From DATAVB01 sp040414495 (lineage in GTDB: Bacteria > Actinomycetota > Actinomycetes > Mycobacteriales > QHCD01): a DNA stretch of 14,645 nucleotides. Under the pieces are notes generated by a model. The model did not search any database and was not told the DNA's origin. It was given only the letters and a program-made list of their open reading frames with translations. Positions 6,932 to 12,790 of the stretch are shown piece by piece. How positions within the stretch are numbered: the first letter of the stretch is position 1; each line of letters starts with the position of its first letter. The position numbers and the translations under genes are program-made. The stretch is taken from assembly GCA_040414495.1 (NCBI GenBank), contig JBEDUI010000117.1:1-14645 (forward strand), written 5' to 3'.

Positions 6932-7291
6932 ATGAGCGACGTGTTGGTCAAACGGTATATCGACCTGTGGAACGAGCGGGACGCCGGAAAGCGCCGCGCC
7001 GCGATGGCCGAGATCTGGATCGAAGAAGCGTATTACGTCGACCCGCTGGCCGAGGCGACCGGACATGAGGCGGTCGACGCGGTTATCGCCGGCGCCCAGG
7101 CCCAGTTCCCCGGATTTGTTTTCCGGCTCGCCGGTGAGGTCGAGGCGCACCACAATATGCTCCGGTTCACCTGGGAATTGGCGCCGCAGGAGGGCGCCGA
7201 GGCCGTGGTCGTCGGCTCCGACGTCGCCAGCACGGTCGAGGGCAAGCTGCAGTACGTCGTCGGATTCCTGGACAAGGTTCCGGCGCAATAA
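6932..7291 (+). CDS. SnoaL-like/NTF2-fold small protein
   Basis: This 119-residue single-domain protein has the NTF2/SnoaL-like pattern: an N-terminal helix VKRYIDLWNERD (6-17), the strand EEAYYVDPLAEATG (31-44) with the conserved Asp D37, helix HEAVDAVIAGAQAQFPGF (45-62), and paired strands RLAGEVEAHHNMLRFTWEL (65-83) ending LQYVVGFLDKVPA. Members are small cyclases, isomerases or ligand-binding proteins; the substrate here cannot be assigned. The start is fixed by AAGGAG with 6-base spacing. The upstream inverted repeat could mask that site. A strong hairpin terminator follows directly, so the gene is probably monocistronic. It is unrelated in sequence to the second SnoaL-like gene at 11189 beyond the shared fold. 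Confidence 0.8.
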   Translation: MSDVLVKRYIDLWNERDAGKRRAAMAEIWIEEAYYVDPLAEATGHEAVDAVIAGAQAQFPGFVFRLAGEVEAHHNMLRFTWELAPQEGAEAVVVGSDVASTVEGKLQYVVGFLDKVPAQ

Positions 7292-7297
7292 TCCACT

Positions 7298-7330
7298 GTG
7301 GCCGGTCTCGTTTTACGCGAGGCCGGCCAC
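7298..7330. terminator. Strong hairpin terminator between convergent genes
   Basis: A 13-bp stem with one G-T pair is formed by GTGGCCGGTCTCG (7298-7310) and CGAGGCCGGCCAC (7318-7330), with loop TTTTACG. It starts 6 bases after the SnoaL-like stop. It also overlaps the last codons and stop (7313-7315) of the mca remnant on the other strand, so it can serve both directions. Confidence 0.75.
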
Positions 7331-7825
7331 CGGAATACCGGAGAAGAGGTCGTCCTCGGGTAGCTCGGTGTCCACAAGGGACCGTACGAGGTGGTAGTCC
7401 TCGGTCGGCCAGATTCCCGTTCCAGGTCCCGTGAATGGGCGAAATACGGGTTATCCGGCGCCATCTGGGTCGCGTGGGCCAGCAAAGCGCGGTCCCTGGT
7501 GTCGAAGTATTCGGCGCATTGCACGCGGGTGGTGATGTCCAAACTCGGCGCATCACCCGGCTATTCGGCTAATACCGGCCCGATCAACGATTCGATGCCG
7601 CGGGCGGCCATGGCGTCGTGCAGTGCCTGGAACCAGGATTTCCGACAGGTTGGCCCGGGTCTCCGGCGTGTCCAGCTGCGCGTTGAGCACATCGCCGCGT
7701 TCACCGCCGGTGCAGGTCACCACCAGAACGTCGACGCCTTCGCGTGAATAGCGGGCCAACGTGGCCGCGCCCTTGCTCGATTCGTCGTCGGGGTGGGCGT
7801 GCACGGTCATCAACCGACGTGTCAC
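7313..7825 (-). pseudogene. mca: Decayed mycothiol S-conjugate amidase (LmbE/PIG-L family)
   Basis: Fragments of Mca, the zinc amidase that cleaves mycothiol S-conjugates during detoxification, are readable on the minus strand in several frames. From GTG 7825 the N-terminus is normal, with LMTVHAHPDDESSKGAAT (zinc-binding HPDD) and VVTCTGGERGDVLN, up to about 7637. The sequence then jumps to WFQALHDAMAARGIES, which belongs roughly 140 residues further on, so about 420 bp is missing. That second frame hits an in-frame TAG (7561-7563), then continues as LDITTRVQCAEYF and RALLAHATQMAPDNPYF. A 1-base loss near 7412 shifts to the C-terminal frame WPTEDYHLVRSLVDTELPED, which ends with TAA at 7313-7315. 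About 170 of the usual 290 codons remain. A good ribosome site (GGAGAGGA, 6-base spacing) still precedes the start, 24 bp after the TetR gene. Confidence 0.88.
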
Positions 7826-7849
7826 GTAATGTCCTCTCCGCTGCTTGCA

Positions 7850-8416
7850 CTACCGTCGGCGCAGGCCGTCAACCGCCACTCCGAGTACCCGTTCCAATTG
7901 GGTCGGCTCGGCGAATTGAATCATGGTGATCCCGCTGATGAGCCGCATGAGGTCGTCGAATCCGACGTCGGTCCGGGCGGCGCCGGCGTCCTGGGCCCGC
8001 TTGAGCAGCGGCTCGCCGGCGGCATAGATCGTCCGCCGGCAGGCCTTGAACATCTCCGACTCGTGGTTCAGCCCTTCGGCCAGCGCGCGTTTGGTCGCTG
8101 TGTATACAACGAAGCGGTGCAGCCAGGCGACGAGAGCGTCCCATGGCGGCAGGTCGGCCAGGTCCGCCGCCGAGTTGCACAGGTCCTCGACCTCGCTGAC
8201 GTAGGCCGCCTCGATCAGATCCTGGCGGGTGGGGAAGTGCCGGTAGAGCGTGCCGATGCCGACCTTGGCCCGGCGCGCCAGGTCTTCCAACGAGGCCGAT
8301 CCGCCCTGCTCAGCGAAGATCTCACGCGCGACGGCGAGCAGCCGCTCGTAGTTGCGGCGAGCATCGGCGCGCATTGGGCGCTGGCCCGGAAGGGTCCGCG
8401 CAACCTCACCCGACAT
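7850..8416 (-). CDS. TetR-family transcriptional repressor
   Basis: This 188-residue TetR/AcrR regulator has an N-terminal DNA-binding domain (about 20-70). The signature reads RNYERLLAVAREIFAEQG, then SLEDLARRAKVGIGTLYRHFPTRQDLIEA, with the classic GTLYRHF recognition region. The C-terminal ligand domain (about 75-185) is helical and resembles the SBD found in many actinobacterial repressors next to dehydrogenases. The start at 8416 is set by GGAAGGAG with 8-base spacing; an upstream TTG (8443) has no support. It is divergent from the short-chain dehydrogenase at 8526. The region between them holds twin dyads, suggesting autoregulation and control of the dehydrogenase. The mca remnant lies downstream on the same strand and may once have been co-transcribed. 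Confidence 0.9.
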   Translation of the reverse strand: MSGEVARTLPGQRPMRADARRNYERLLAVAREIFAEQGGSASLEDLARRAKVGIGTLYRHFPTRQDLIEAAYVSEVEDLCNSAADLADLPPWDALVAWLHRFVVYTATKRALAEGLNHESEMFKACRRTIYAAGEPLLKRAQDAGAARTDVGFDDLMRLISGITMIQFAEPTQLERVLGVAVDGLRRR

Positions 8417-8444
8417 ACCTGCCGCTCCTTCCACCGCTTGCAAC

Positions 8445-8489
8445 TGGAGGCTCTCCTCCGTAAGGTCTCATAACGGAGGTAGGCCTCCA
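8445..8489. promoter_or_regulatory. Twin GGAGG-N4-CCTCC operators in the TetR/SDR intergenic region
   Basis: Two 14-bp dyads of identical form, GGAGGCTCTCCTCC (8446-8459) and GGAGGTAGGCCTCC (8475-8488), have centres 29 bp apart. Together they make a larger symmetric array about 8467: TGGAGGC/GCCTCCA (8445-8451, 8483-8489) and CCTCCGT/ACGGAGG (8455-8461, 8473-8479). A TANNNT -10 box for the dehydrogenase, TAGCAT, follows at 8493-8498. These are likely binding sites for the TetR protein. Confidence 0.6.
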
Positions 8490-8525
8490 AATTAGCATTT
8501 GGATACGAAGCGAGCGAGGCGACCC

Positions 8526-9383
8526 ATGTCGAGAATTTGGCTGATTACCGGCAGTTCCCGCGGCTTCGGTTGGGAGTTGGCCAAGGCCGCGTTGGAGCGG
8601 GGCGAACAGGTCGTGGCGACCGCGCGTCGCCCGGAACAGTTGGCCGAATTGGTCGGCAGGTACGGCGATCAGGTCCGGACGGTGGCGCTCGATGTCACCG
8701 ATCCCGCGGCCGCCCGTGCGGCGGTACACACCGCGGTCGATGAATTCGGTCGTCTCGACGTGGTCGTGAACAACGCCGGCTACGCCGATTCGGCGCCATT
8801 CGAGGAGATGAGCGACGACAATTTCCGGGCCCAGATCGAGGCGAACCTGTTCGGCGTGACCAACGTGACCAAGGCGGCGCTGCCCGTTCTGCGGCGGCAA
8901 CGGTCCGGTCACTTCATCCAGTTCTCCTCAATCGGCGGTCGGGTCGGCGGCACGCCCGGACTGAGCGCCTACCAGACCGCGAAGTTCGCGGTGGAAGGCT
9001 TTTCCGAGGTACTGCACAACGAGGTCAAACCGTTGGGCATCAAGGTCACGATCATCGAGCCGGGCGCGTTCCGCACCGACTGGCAGGGCAGTTCCATGCG
9101 CCGCGACCCGGTCGGGCCGGACTACGAACAGACGGTTGGCGCGATGCACGAGTACCGCGACCGGGTCAGCGGCGATGAGCCCGGCGATCCGGCCCGCGCC
9201 GCCGAGATCATCGTCGACCTGGCCGGCCTGGACGAGCCGCCATTGCGGCTGCTGTTGGGGGCAGGCGCGGTCGACGCGGCGGCGAAATCCTCGGCCGAAC
9301 GGGCCGCCGAAGCGCAGCGGTGGGCCGCGGTGAGCCGGTCGGCCGACTTCGGTGCGCAATTCCCGGTCACGATGGACGTCTAG
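8526..9383 (+). CDS. Short-chain dehydrogenase/reductase (classical SDR)
   Basis: This 285-residue classical SDR has the NAD(P)-binding motif TGSSRGFG (8-15), ATARRPEQL (31-39) with Arg residues after the second strand that favour NADP, LDVTDP (55-60), VVNNAGY (80-86), the catalytic Ser in FSSIGG (S134 or S135) and the catalytic YQTAK (Y149, K153), followed by EPGAFRTD (178-185). The extended C-terminal part is usual for the oxidoreductases annotated with this SSRGFG signature. It reduces a carbonyl or oxidises an alcohol; the substrate is unknown. The ATG at 8526 has GAGG at 6-base spacing; the frame extends to a TTG at 8499 but that reaches the -10 region. It is divergent from the TetR gene and likely repressed by it. 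Confidence 0.92.
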   Translation: MSRIWLITGSSRGFGWELAKAALERGEQVVATARRPEQLAELVGRYGDQVRTVALDVTDPAAARAAVHTAVDEFGRLDVVVNNAGYADSAPFEEMSDDNFRAQIEANLFGVTNVTKAALPVLRRQRSGHFIQFSSIGGRVGGTPGLSAYQTAKFAVEGFSEVLHNEVKPLGIKVTIIEPGAFRTDWQGSSMRRDPVGPDYEQTVGAMHEYRDRVSGDEPGDPARAAEIIVDLAGLDEPPLRLLLGAGAVDAAAKSSAERAAEAQRWAAVSRSADFGAQFPVTMDV

Positions 9384-9395
9384 CCCGATGAATCT

Positions 9396-10094
9396 TTAGT
9401 CACTGTGCGACAGGCTGCTCTCGCGTAACGGAATCGACGCGACCAGCACCGTACCGAGGCTGACCAGCTGAACCAGCGGTGTGAACGCGGTGGCGTGCAG
9501 GACGAGCACGCCGGCGAGGATCGCACCAATGATGAACGTGGCGAGGATGCCGAGACTCAACGACATGCCACGCACCGGCCGACCGTGTACCACGTGCGCA
9601 ACGACCGTGGTCAGCGTGCCGGTGAGGTACGTGGTGGACAGGCCGCTCACGCCGAAGCGCTGGACGCTACTGCCCTGAATTCCCAGCGCGGCCGCGTTCA
9701 GGGCGAGCATGACCAACTGCATGGAGTTGCCCGGGTCGCTGCCGGTTAGCCACCACAGCAGCGCATTGACCACGATCACGCACCCTTCGAGCGCCAGCGC
9801 CGTGGTAATTGGGGCGGGCCAGGGCACCTCCGACGCCGACGCCGCGCCGACGACCCGCGCGCCGATGGAGGCACCGGCGATATAGCAGACGATCGCCGTC
9901 CCGATGTGCGCGGCAAGGGTGCCGTCCAGTTGGGGCAGCGAGAGTCCCAGAAGCACCATGTTGCCGGTCATCACGCTGGTGAACGCGCCGCCGAGCGCGA
10001 CGAAACCGATCGCGTCGGTGGCGCCGCTGTTCAACGCGAGACAGGCGACAAGCAGGTTTCTGGTGCGCGTTCGCCGGGTTCTGCCGTCGGTCAT
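9396..10094 (-). CDS. DUF1275 (YoaK-like) integral membrane protein
   Basis: This 232-residue protein matches the DUF1275/YoaK family. Diagnostic stretches are NSGATDAIGFVALGGAFTS (22-40), VMTGNMVLLG (41-50) and the second repeat SGLSTTYLTGTLTTVVAHV (150-168). About six hydrophobic segments are visible (roughly 13-33, 61-82, 95-116, 126-143, 178-199 and 205-222), with a basic N-terminus (GRTRRTRTR) on the cytoplasmic side. No function is established for the family, though transport has been suggested. The ATG at 10094 has AAGAAGG at 5-base spacing; alternatives at 10109 and 10121 have weaker sites. The stop is 12 bp from the convergent SDR stop. A -10-like TACGTT (minus, 10142-10147) lies upstream, so it may be transcribed separately from the LysR gene. 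Confidence 0.87.
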   Translation of the reverse strand: MTDGRTRRTRTRNLLVACLALNSGATDAIGFVALGGAFTSVMTGNMVLLGLSLPQLDGTLAAHIGTAIVCYIAGASIGARVVGAASASEVPWPAPITTALALEGCVIVVNALLWWLTGSDPGNSMQLVMLALNAAALGIQGSSVQRFGVSGLSTTYLTGTLTTVVAHVVHGRPVRGMSLSLGILATFIIGAILAGVLVLHATAFTPLVQLVSLGTVLVASIPLRESSLSHSD

Positions 10095-10217
10095 ATGGCC
10101 CTTCTTCATGTGGTCATCCATCGCTACGACCTTGCTCCGAAAACGTATACAAAGACCGGAGTGGCCCGAGGGTCCATCGGCTGATCCGGAGGGTGATCGG
10201 TATCTCTTACCCCGCTT

Positions 10218-11090
10218 TTATGGGTGGGCGAACGCGGCCCGGCTGTGCCGTATGAGTTCACTCACGGCCGGGCTCGTCGCCGTTCGCCAGACCAGCGCCA
10301 GCACCGCGGGCATCTCGATGTCCTGGATGGCGACGGCGGTCAACGGACCGCGGACCATCGACTCGCTCAGAATGCCGACGCCCAGCCCGCGGAGGGCCAG
10401 GTCGGCGACCGCGCCGGGTGCGCTGGCCTGCAGTGCGATATCCGGTTGTACGCCGTGCGCCGCGCAGGCCTGGTCCAAGACGGTCCGGATGCCGGTTCCC
10501 GGTGGCATGCAGACGAGCGGGTAAGCGCTGAGTTCGCTGAGGGTTGTGCGGCGCCGCTTGGTCAGGGGATGGTCGGCCGGCACGGCCGCGACGAGCGGTT
10601 CGCTGACGATCGGCATAGCGTTGAGCCCGCTCGGGGGAGCGCCGGCCGTTCCGACCAACGCGATATCGCTGGTGCCGGAACGTACGGACTCGACGAGCCG
10701 GTCGGAATTGTCCTCGTACAAGGCGATTTCCACGCCCGGATGGGCTTGGCGGAATGCCGAGAGCGCGTTGAACAGCGGGGTGACCGTGCACGCCGTGACC
10801 ATCCCGACCACGAGTCGGCCACGCATCAGGCCGGTCACCTCGTCCACGGCCTGACGCAGTCCCGATACCGATGCGAGCACCGCGCGGGCGTGTTCCAGGG
10901 CCGCGGTCCCGGCATCGGTCAACGTGGCCGTCCGGCCGGACCGGTCGATGAGAGCCGCGCCGAGATCATGCTCGAGTTGCCGGATCTGCGCGCTGACGCC
11001 GGATTGGCTGATATGTACGCGTTCGGCAGCACGGGTGAAGTTGGCCTCTTCGGCCACCGCCACGAAGTATTCGAGCTGGCGTAGTTCCAT
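10218..11090 (-). CDS. LysR-family transcriptional regulator
   Basis: This 290-residue LysR-type regulator has the N-terminal winged helix (1-60): MELRQLEYFVAVAEEANFTR, ERVHISQSGVSAQIRQLEHD and DRSGRTATLTDAG. The effector-binding domain (about 90-290) follows, with RGRLVVGMVTACTV, IALVGTAGAPPSGL and LRGLGVGILSESMV, the usual segments of the two-lobed periplasmic-binding-protein-like fold. It is divergent from the SnoaL-like gene at 11189, the standard LysR arrangement, and the 21-bp palindrome overlapping its start codon suggests autorepression. The ATG at 11090 starts the family homology exactly. The DUF1275 gene lies 123 bp downstream on the same strand. The effector is unknown. Confidence 0.92.
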   Translation of the reverse strand: MELRQLEYFVAVAEEANFTRAAERVHISQSGVSAQIRQLEHDLGAALIDRSGRTATLTDAGTAALEHARAVLASVSGLRQAVDEVTGLMRGRLVVGMVTACTVTPLFNALSAFRQAHPGVEIALYEDNSDRLVESVRSGTSDIALVGTAGAPPSGLNAMPIVSEPLVAAVPADHPLTKRRRTTLSELSAYPLVCMPPGTGIRTVLDQACAAHGVQPDIALQASAPGAVADLALRGLGVGILSESMVRGPLTAVAIQDIEMPAVLALVWRTATSPAVSELIRHSRAAFAHP

Positions 11091-11109
11091 GACTGATAAT
11101 GCTAGTCAT
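11089..11109. promoter_or_regulatory. 21-bp palindrome overlapping the LysR start codon
   Basis: ATGACT (11089-11094) and AGTCAT (11104-11109) are perfect inverted arms around GATAATGCT. The first arm includes bases of the LysR start codon (CAT on the plus strand, 11088-11090). GATAAT (11095-11100) inside the spacer resembles a -10 box for the plus-strand gene. It is a candidate LysR binding site, although the classical T-N11-A is not present at its centre. Confidence 0.5.
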
Positions 11110-11188
11110 CATCAGAACCATTTGTTCGACTTCTAGCCGCGGATCGGTGACGCTGGACGTATTGAGGCCCCATGCTGAAAGGACTCCT

Positions 11189-11551
11189 ATGTTTGAGAAG
11201 GCTATGAAGCCCGAGGATCTGACCCGGCTGTTCGTGGAGCGGGCCAATGCCGGTGATGCGGCCGGAATCGCCGCGCTGTATGAGGAAAACGCGGTGATGG
11301 CCTACCCGCCGGGTTCGTTGACCGTCGGCCGGACGGCGATCCGGGAATTGTGGGAAAAGGTCCTGGCGAATGCGCCACATTTCGAGCCGGAAAAGCCGTT
11401 GCCTACGTTGATCAGCGGCGACATCGCGCTTACCTCGACCCCGCCGAAGGACAACGCCGGCGCCCGGGCGCAGGTTGTACGTCGCCAGCCCGATGGCAGT
11501 TGGTTGCGGTTGCTGGACCAGCCCGAGTTCGTCTCGCCGTCTCGCAGCTGA
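11189..11551 (+). CDS. SnoaL-like/DUF4440-type NTF2-fold protein
   Basis: This 120-residue protein has the pattern of ketosteroid-isomerase-like/DUF4440 proteins: helix KPEDLTRLFVERANAGDAAGI (7-27), ALYEENAVMAYPPG (29-42), SLTVGRTAIRELWEKVLAN (43-61), then strands ending DGSWLRLLDQP (102-112). The DAAGIAALYEENAV segment with the later VGRTAIRELW is the best family indicator. No catalytic role can be read off. The ATG at 11189 has AAAGGA at 5-base spacing; the frame extends to 11099 without support and would enter the LysR palindrome. It is divergent from LysR, which probably regulates it, and its stop abuts the stop of the convergent methyltransferase with zero bases between. Confidence 0.8.
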   Translation: MFEKAMKPEDLTRLFVERANAGDAAGIAALYEENAVMAYPPGSLTVGRTAIRELWEKVLANAPHFEPEKPLPTLISGDIALTSTPPKDNAGARAQVVRRQPDGSWLRLLDQPEFVSPSRS

Positions 11552-12268
11552 TCAGGTGGCGCGGGCGATATATGTCGCGAGCATTCCATCGGGGGAATAG
11601 CTGGCGTCCGCGATCACGAATCCGGCCCGCCGCAGCATGGGTTCAAGCAGCCAGGTGAACGTGGAATGTTCGTCGCGAACGTGTTCCTCCAATTCGGCCC
11701 GGCTCCACTGGTCGTCGCTGCTGCCCCCGGTCGCGCACCAGGCTTCGATACGTTCGTGCGCCTGCGCCGGGTCGAAGCTGTAGACGATGTCACAGAGCCG
11801 GAGAATTCCGCCGGGCCGGAGCATCCGATGCACTCGGTGCAAGGCGATGGTCTTCCAGAAATCGGGAAGATGGTGCAGCGCGTACCGAGAATAGACGACG
11901 TCGGCCGGGCGGCCGGTGTGCTCGTAGCTGAGAAAACCGGCCCGGGCGATCTCGACGTTATTGATGCCGGCGGCGGTCAGCTTCGCCTGCAGCACGGCCA
12001 ACATCACCGGCGAAACGTCGACGGCGATCACGCGTTGGCACTCAGCCGCGACCGCCACCGTGAATTGACCGGTGCCCGGGCCGACGTCAATGACGTGTGA
12101 CGTTGCCGTGAGCCCCCAATTCTTCAGCAGCAAGACCTCGTCACGAGCACCGGCGTCTTCTTTGGCGTCGTAACGCTGGACGTGATCGACATCAAGGTTT
12201 TCCCGACCCGCGCTGCGCAGTTCGTCGAGCAACCATCCCGGGCGTGATTCGCTGGTCACCGTATTCAC
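11552..12268 (-). CDS. Class I SAM-dependent methyltransferase
   Basis: This 238-residue protein has the Rossmann-like methyltransferase core. Motif I is VIDVGPGTGQFTVAV (59-73), the ribose-binding acid is D84 in VIAVDVSPVML, motif II/IV is VVYSRYALHHLPDFW (124-138) and the post-motif is MLRPGGILRLCDIV (149-162). It belongs to the broad Methyltransf_11/25-type group acting on small molecules; the acceptor is unknown. The GTG at 12268 is preferred: no ribosome site is visible, but CATAAT (12280-12275) ends six bases upstream, giving a leaderless mRNA. A GTG at 12259 is a close alternative. A long in-frame extension to 12622 is rejected because it runs antisense through the small secreted-protein gene and lacks homology. 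Confidence 0.88.
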   Translation of the reverse strand: MNTVTSESRPGWLLDELRSAGRENLDVDHVQRYDAKEDAGARDEVLLLKNWGLTATSHVIDVGPGTGQFTVAVAAECQRVIAVDVSPVMLAVLQAKLTAAGINNVEIARAGFLSYEHTGRPADVVYSRYALHHLPDFWKTIALHRVHRMLRPGGILRLCDIVYSFDPAQAHERIEAWCATGGSSDDQWSRAELEEHVRDEHSTFTWLLEPMLRRAGFVIADASYSPDGMLATYIARAT

Positions 12269-12274
12269 TTCGTC

Positions 12275-12280
12275 ATTATG
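12275..12280 (-). promoter_or_regulatory. -10 box for a leaderless methyltransferase transcript
   Basis: On the minus strand CATAAT matches the -10 consensus at five of six bases and ends six bases before the GTG at 12268. No Shine-Dalgarno intervenes. A 6-bp GC hairpin, CGCGCG/CGCGCG (12282-12298), sits immediately upstream of it. Confidence 0.4.
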
Positions 12281-12323
12281 CCGCGCGTTTTCCGCGCGCA
12301 ACGGTGGGTTGTCGTGTCGCTCG

Positions 12324-12351
12324 TTGGTATTTTGACTGGGGGCAATAGGAT
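12324..12351 (+). promoter_or_regulatory. Possible promoter of the small secreted-protein gene
   Basis: TTGGTA (12324-12329) and TAGGAT (12346-12351) are separated by 16 bp and fit a weak -35/-10 pair, leaving a leader of roughly 30 bases before the GTG at 12390. It is inferred from spacing only. Confidence 0.3.
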
Positions 12352-12389
12352 TGGCAGCGAATTGTCCGATCCAGGTGCGGGGTGCGCTC

Positions 12390-12644
12390 GTGAAACGTAG
12401 GCAGGCGGCGGCGATTGTGGTAGCGGCGGGCGCGATCCTCGCCTCGGCAAGTGCGGCCAGTGCGTCGACTCCGCATACGTTCGCGCTGCTCGATGCCCGG
12501 ACTGGACGGGTATTGCAGACGGTTTCGGTGCCGGCCGAGGTGACCAATGTGGTGTTTCTCGACCCCCTGACCGGCCGTCCGATCGGGGCTGAGTCGTCCG
12601 GCCCTGCTGGCAATCCGTTCAACCCACTCTGGTTACGGCATTAG
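12390..12644 (+). CDS. Small secreted protein of unknown function
   Basis: This 84-residue hypothetical protein has a clear Sec signal peptide: KRR at 2-4, a hydrophobic core AAAIVVAAGAIL (6-17) and an A-S-A cleavage site predicted after residue 25. The mature part is about 59 residues, without cysteines. It contains ALLDARTGRVLQTVSVP and VVFLDPLTGRPIG, a D-xx-TGR pattern used twice, reminiscent of a single beta-propeller or YncE-like hairpin but too short for a blade set. The tail is rich in Gly/Pro/Asn. The GTG at 12390 is chosen because it puts the Lys-Arg n-region first; an upstream TTG would add 13 residues ahead of it. It is divergent from the methyltransferase. I recognise no family. 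Confidence 0.68.
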   Translation: MKRRQAAAIVVAAGAILASASAASASTPHTFALLDARTGRVLQTVSVPAEVTNVVFLDPLTGRPIGAESSGPAGNPFNPLWLRH

Positions 12645-12679
12645 GGCGATTACCGAGCGCGCTCACTAAAACTATTCGG

Positions 12680-12697
12680 GATTCCTGCGCTGGAATC
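12680..12697. promoter_or_regulatory. 18-bp dyad between the secreted protein and lipoprotein genes
   Basis: GATTCC (12680-12685) and GGAATC (12692-12697) flank TGCGCT, whose inner GCGC is also symmetric. It lies 35 bp after the secreted-protein stop and about 95 bp before the lipoprotein start. It could be an operator or a weak terminator. TACAGT (12711-12716) downstream fits a -10 box. Confidence 0.3.
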
Positions 12698-12749
12698 GCG
12701 TCAATACCTGTACAGTCCCGACTCGGCGTACATCGCGCCGCATCTTGTG

Positions 12750-12770
12750 GCGCGGACACGGCGTCCGCGC
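12750..12770 (+). promoter_or_regulatory. Perfect 8-bp hairpin in the lipoprotein 5'UTR
   Basis: GCGCGGAC (12750-12757) and GTCCGCGC (12763-12770) form a stem with a 5-base loop, 20 bases upstream of the TTG start and just before the G-rich ribosome site near 12779-12784. It may influence mRNA stability or translation. Its role is inferred. Confidence 0.4.
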
Positions 12771-12790
12771 GTTCTGTCGGGGGGACAGTT

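Noticed and set aside
10224..11084. 286-codon plus-strand frame opposite LysR
   Set aside because: The LysR frame on the minus strand has complete family homology; the plus frame has none.
12269..12622. N-terminal extension of the methyltransferase to 12622
   Set aside because: It lacks homology, runs antisense to the secreted-protein gene, and the methyltransferase domain begins after the GTG at 12268.
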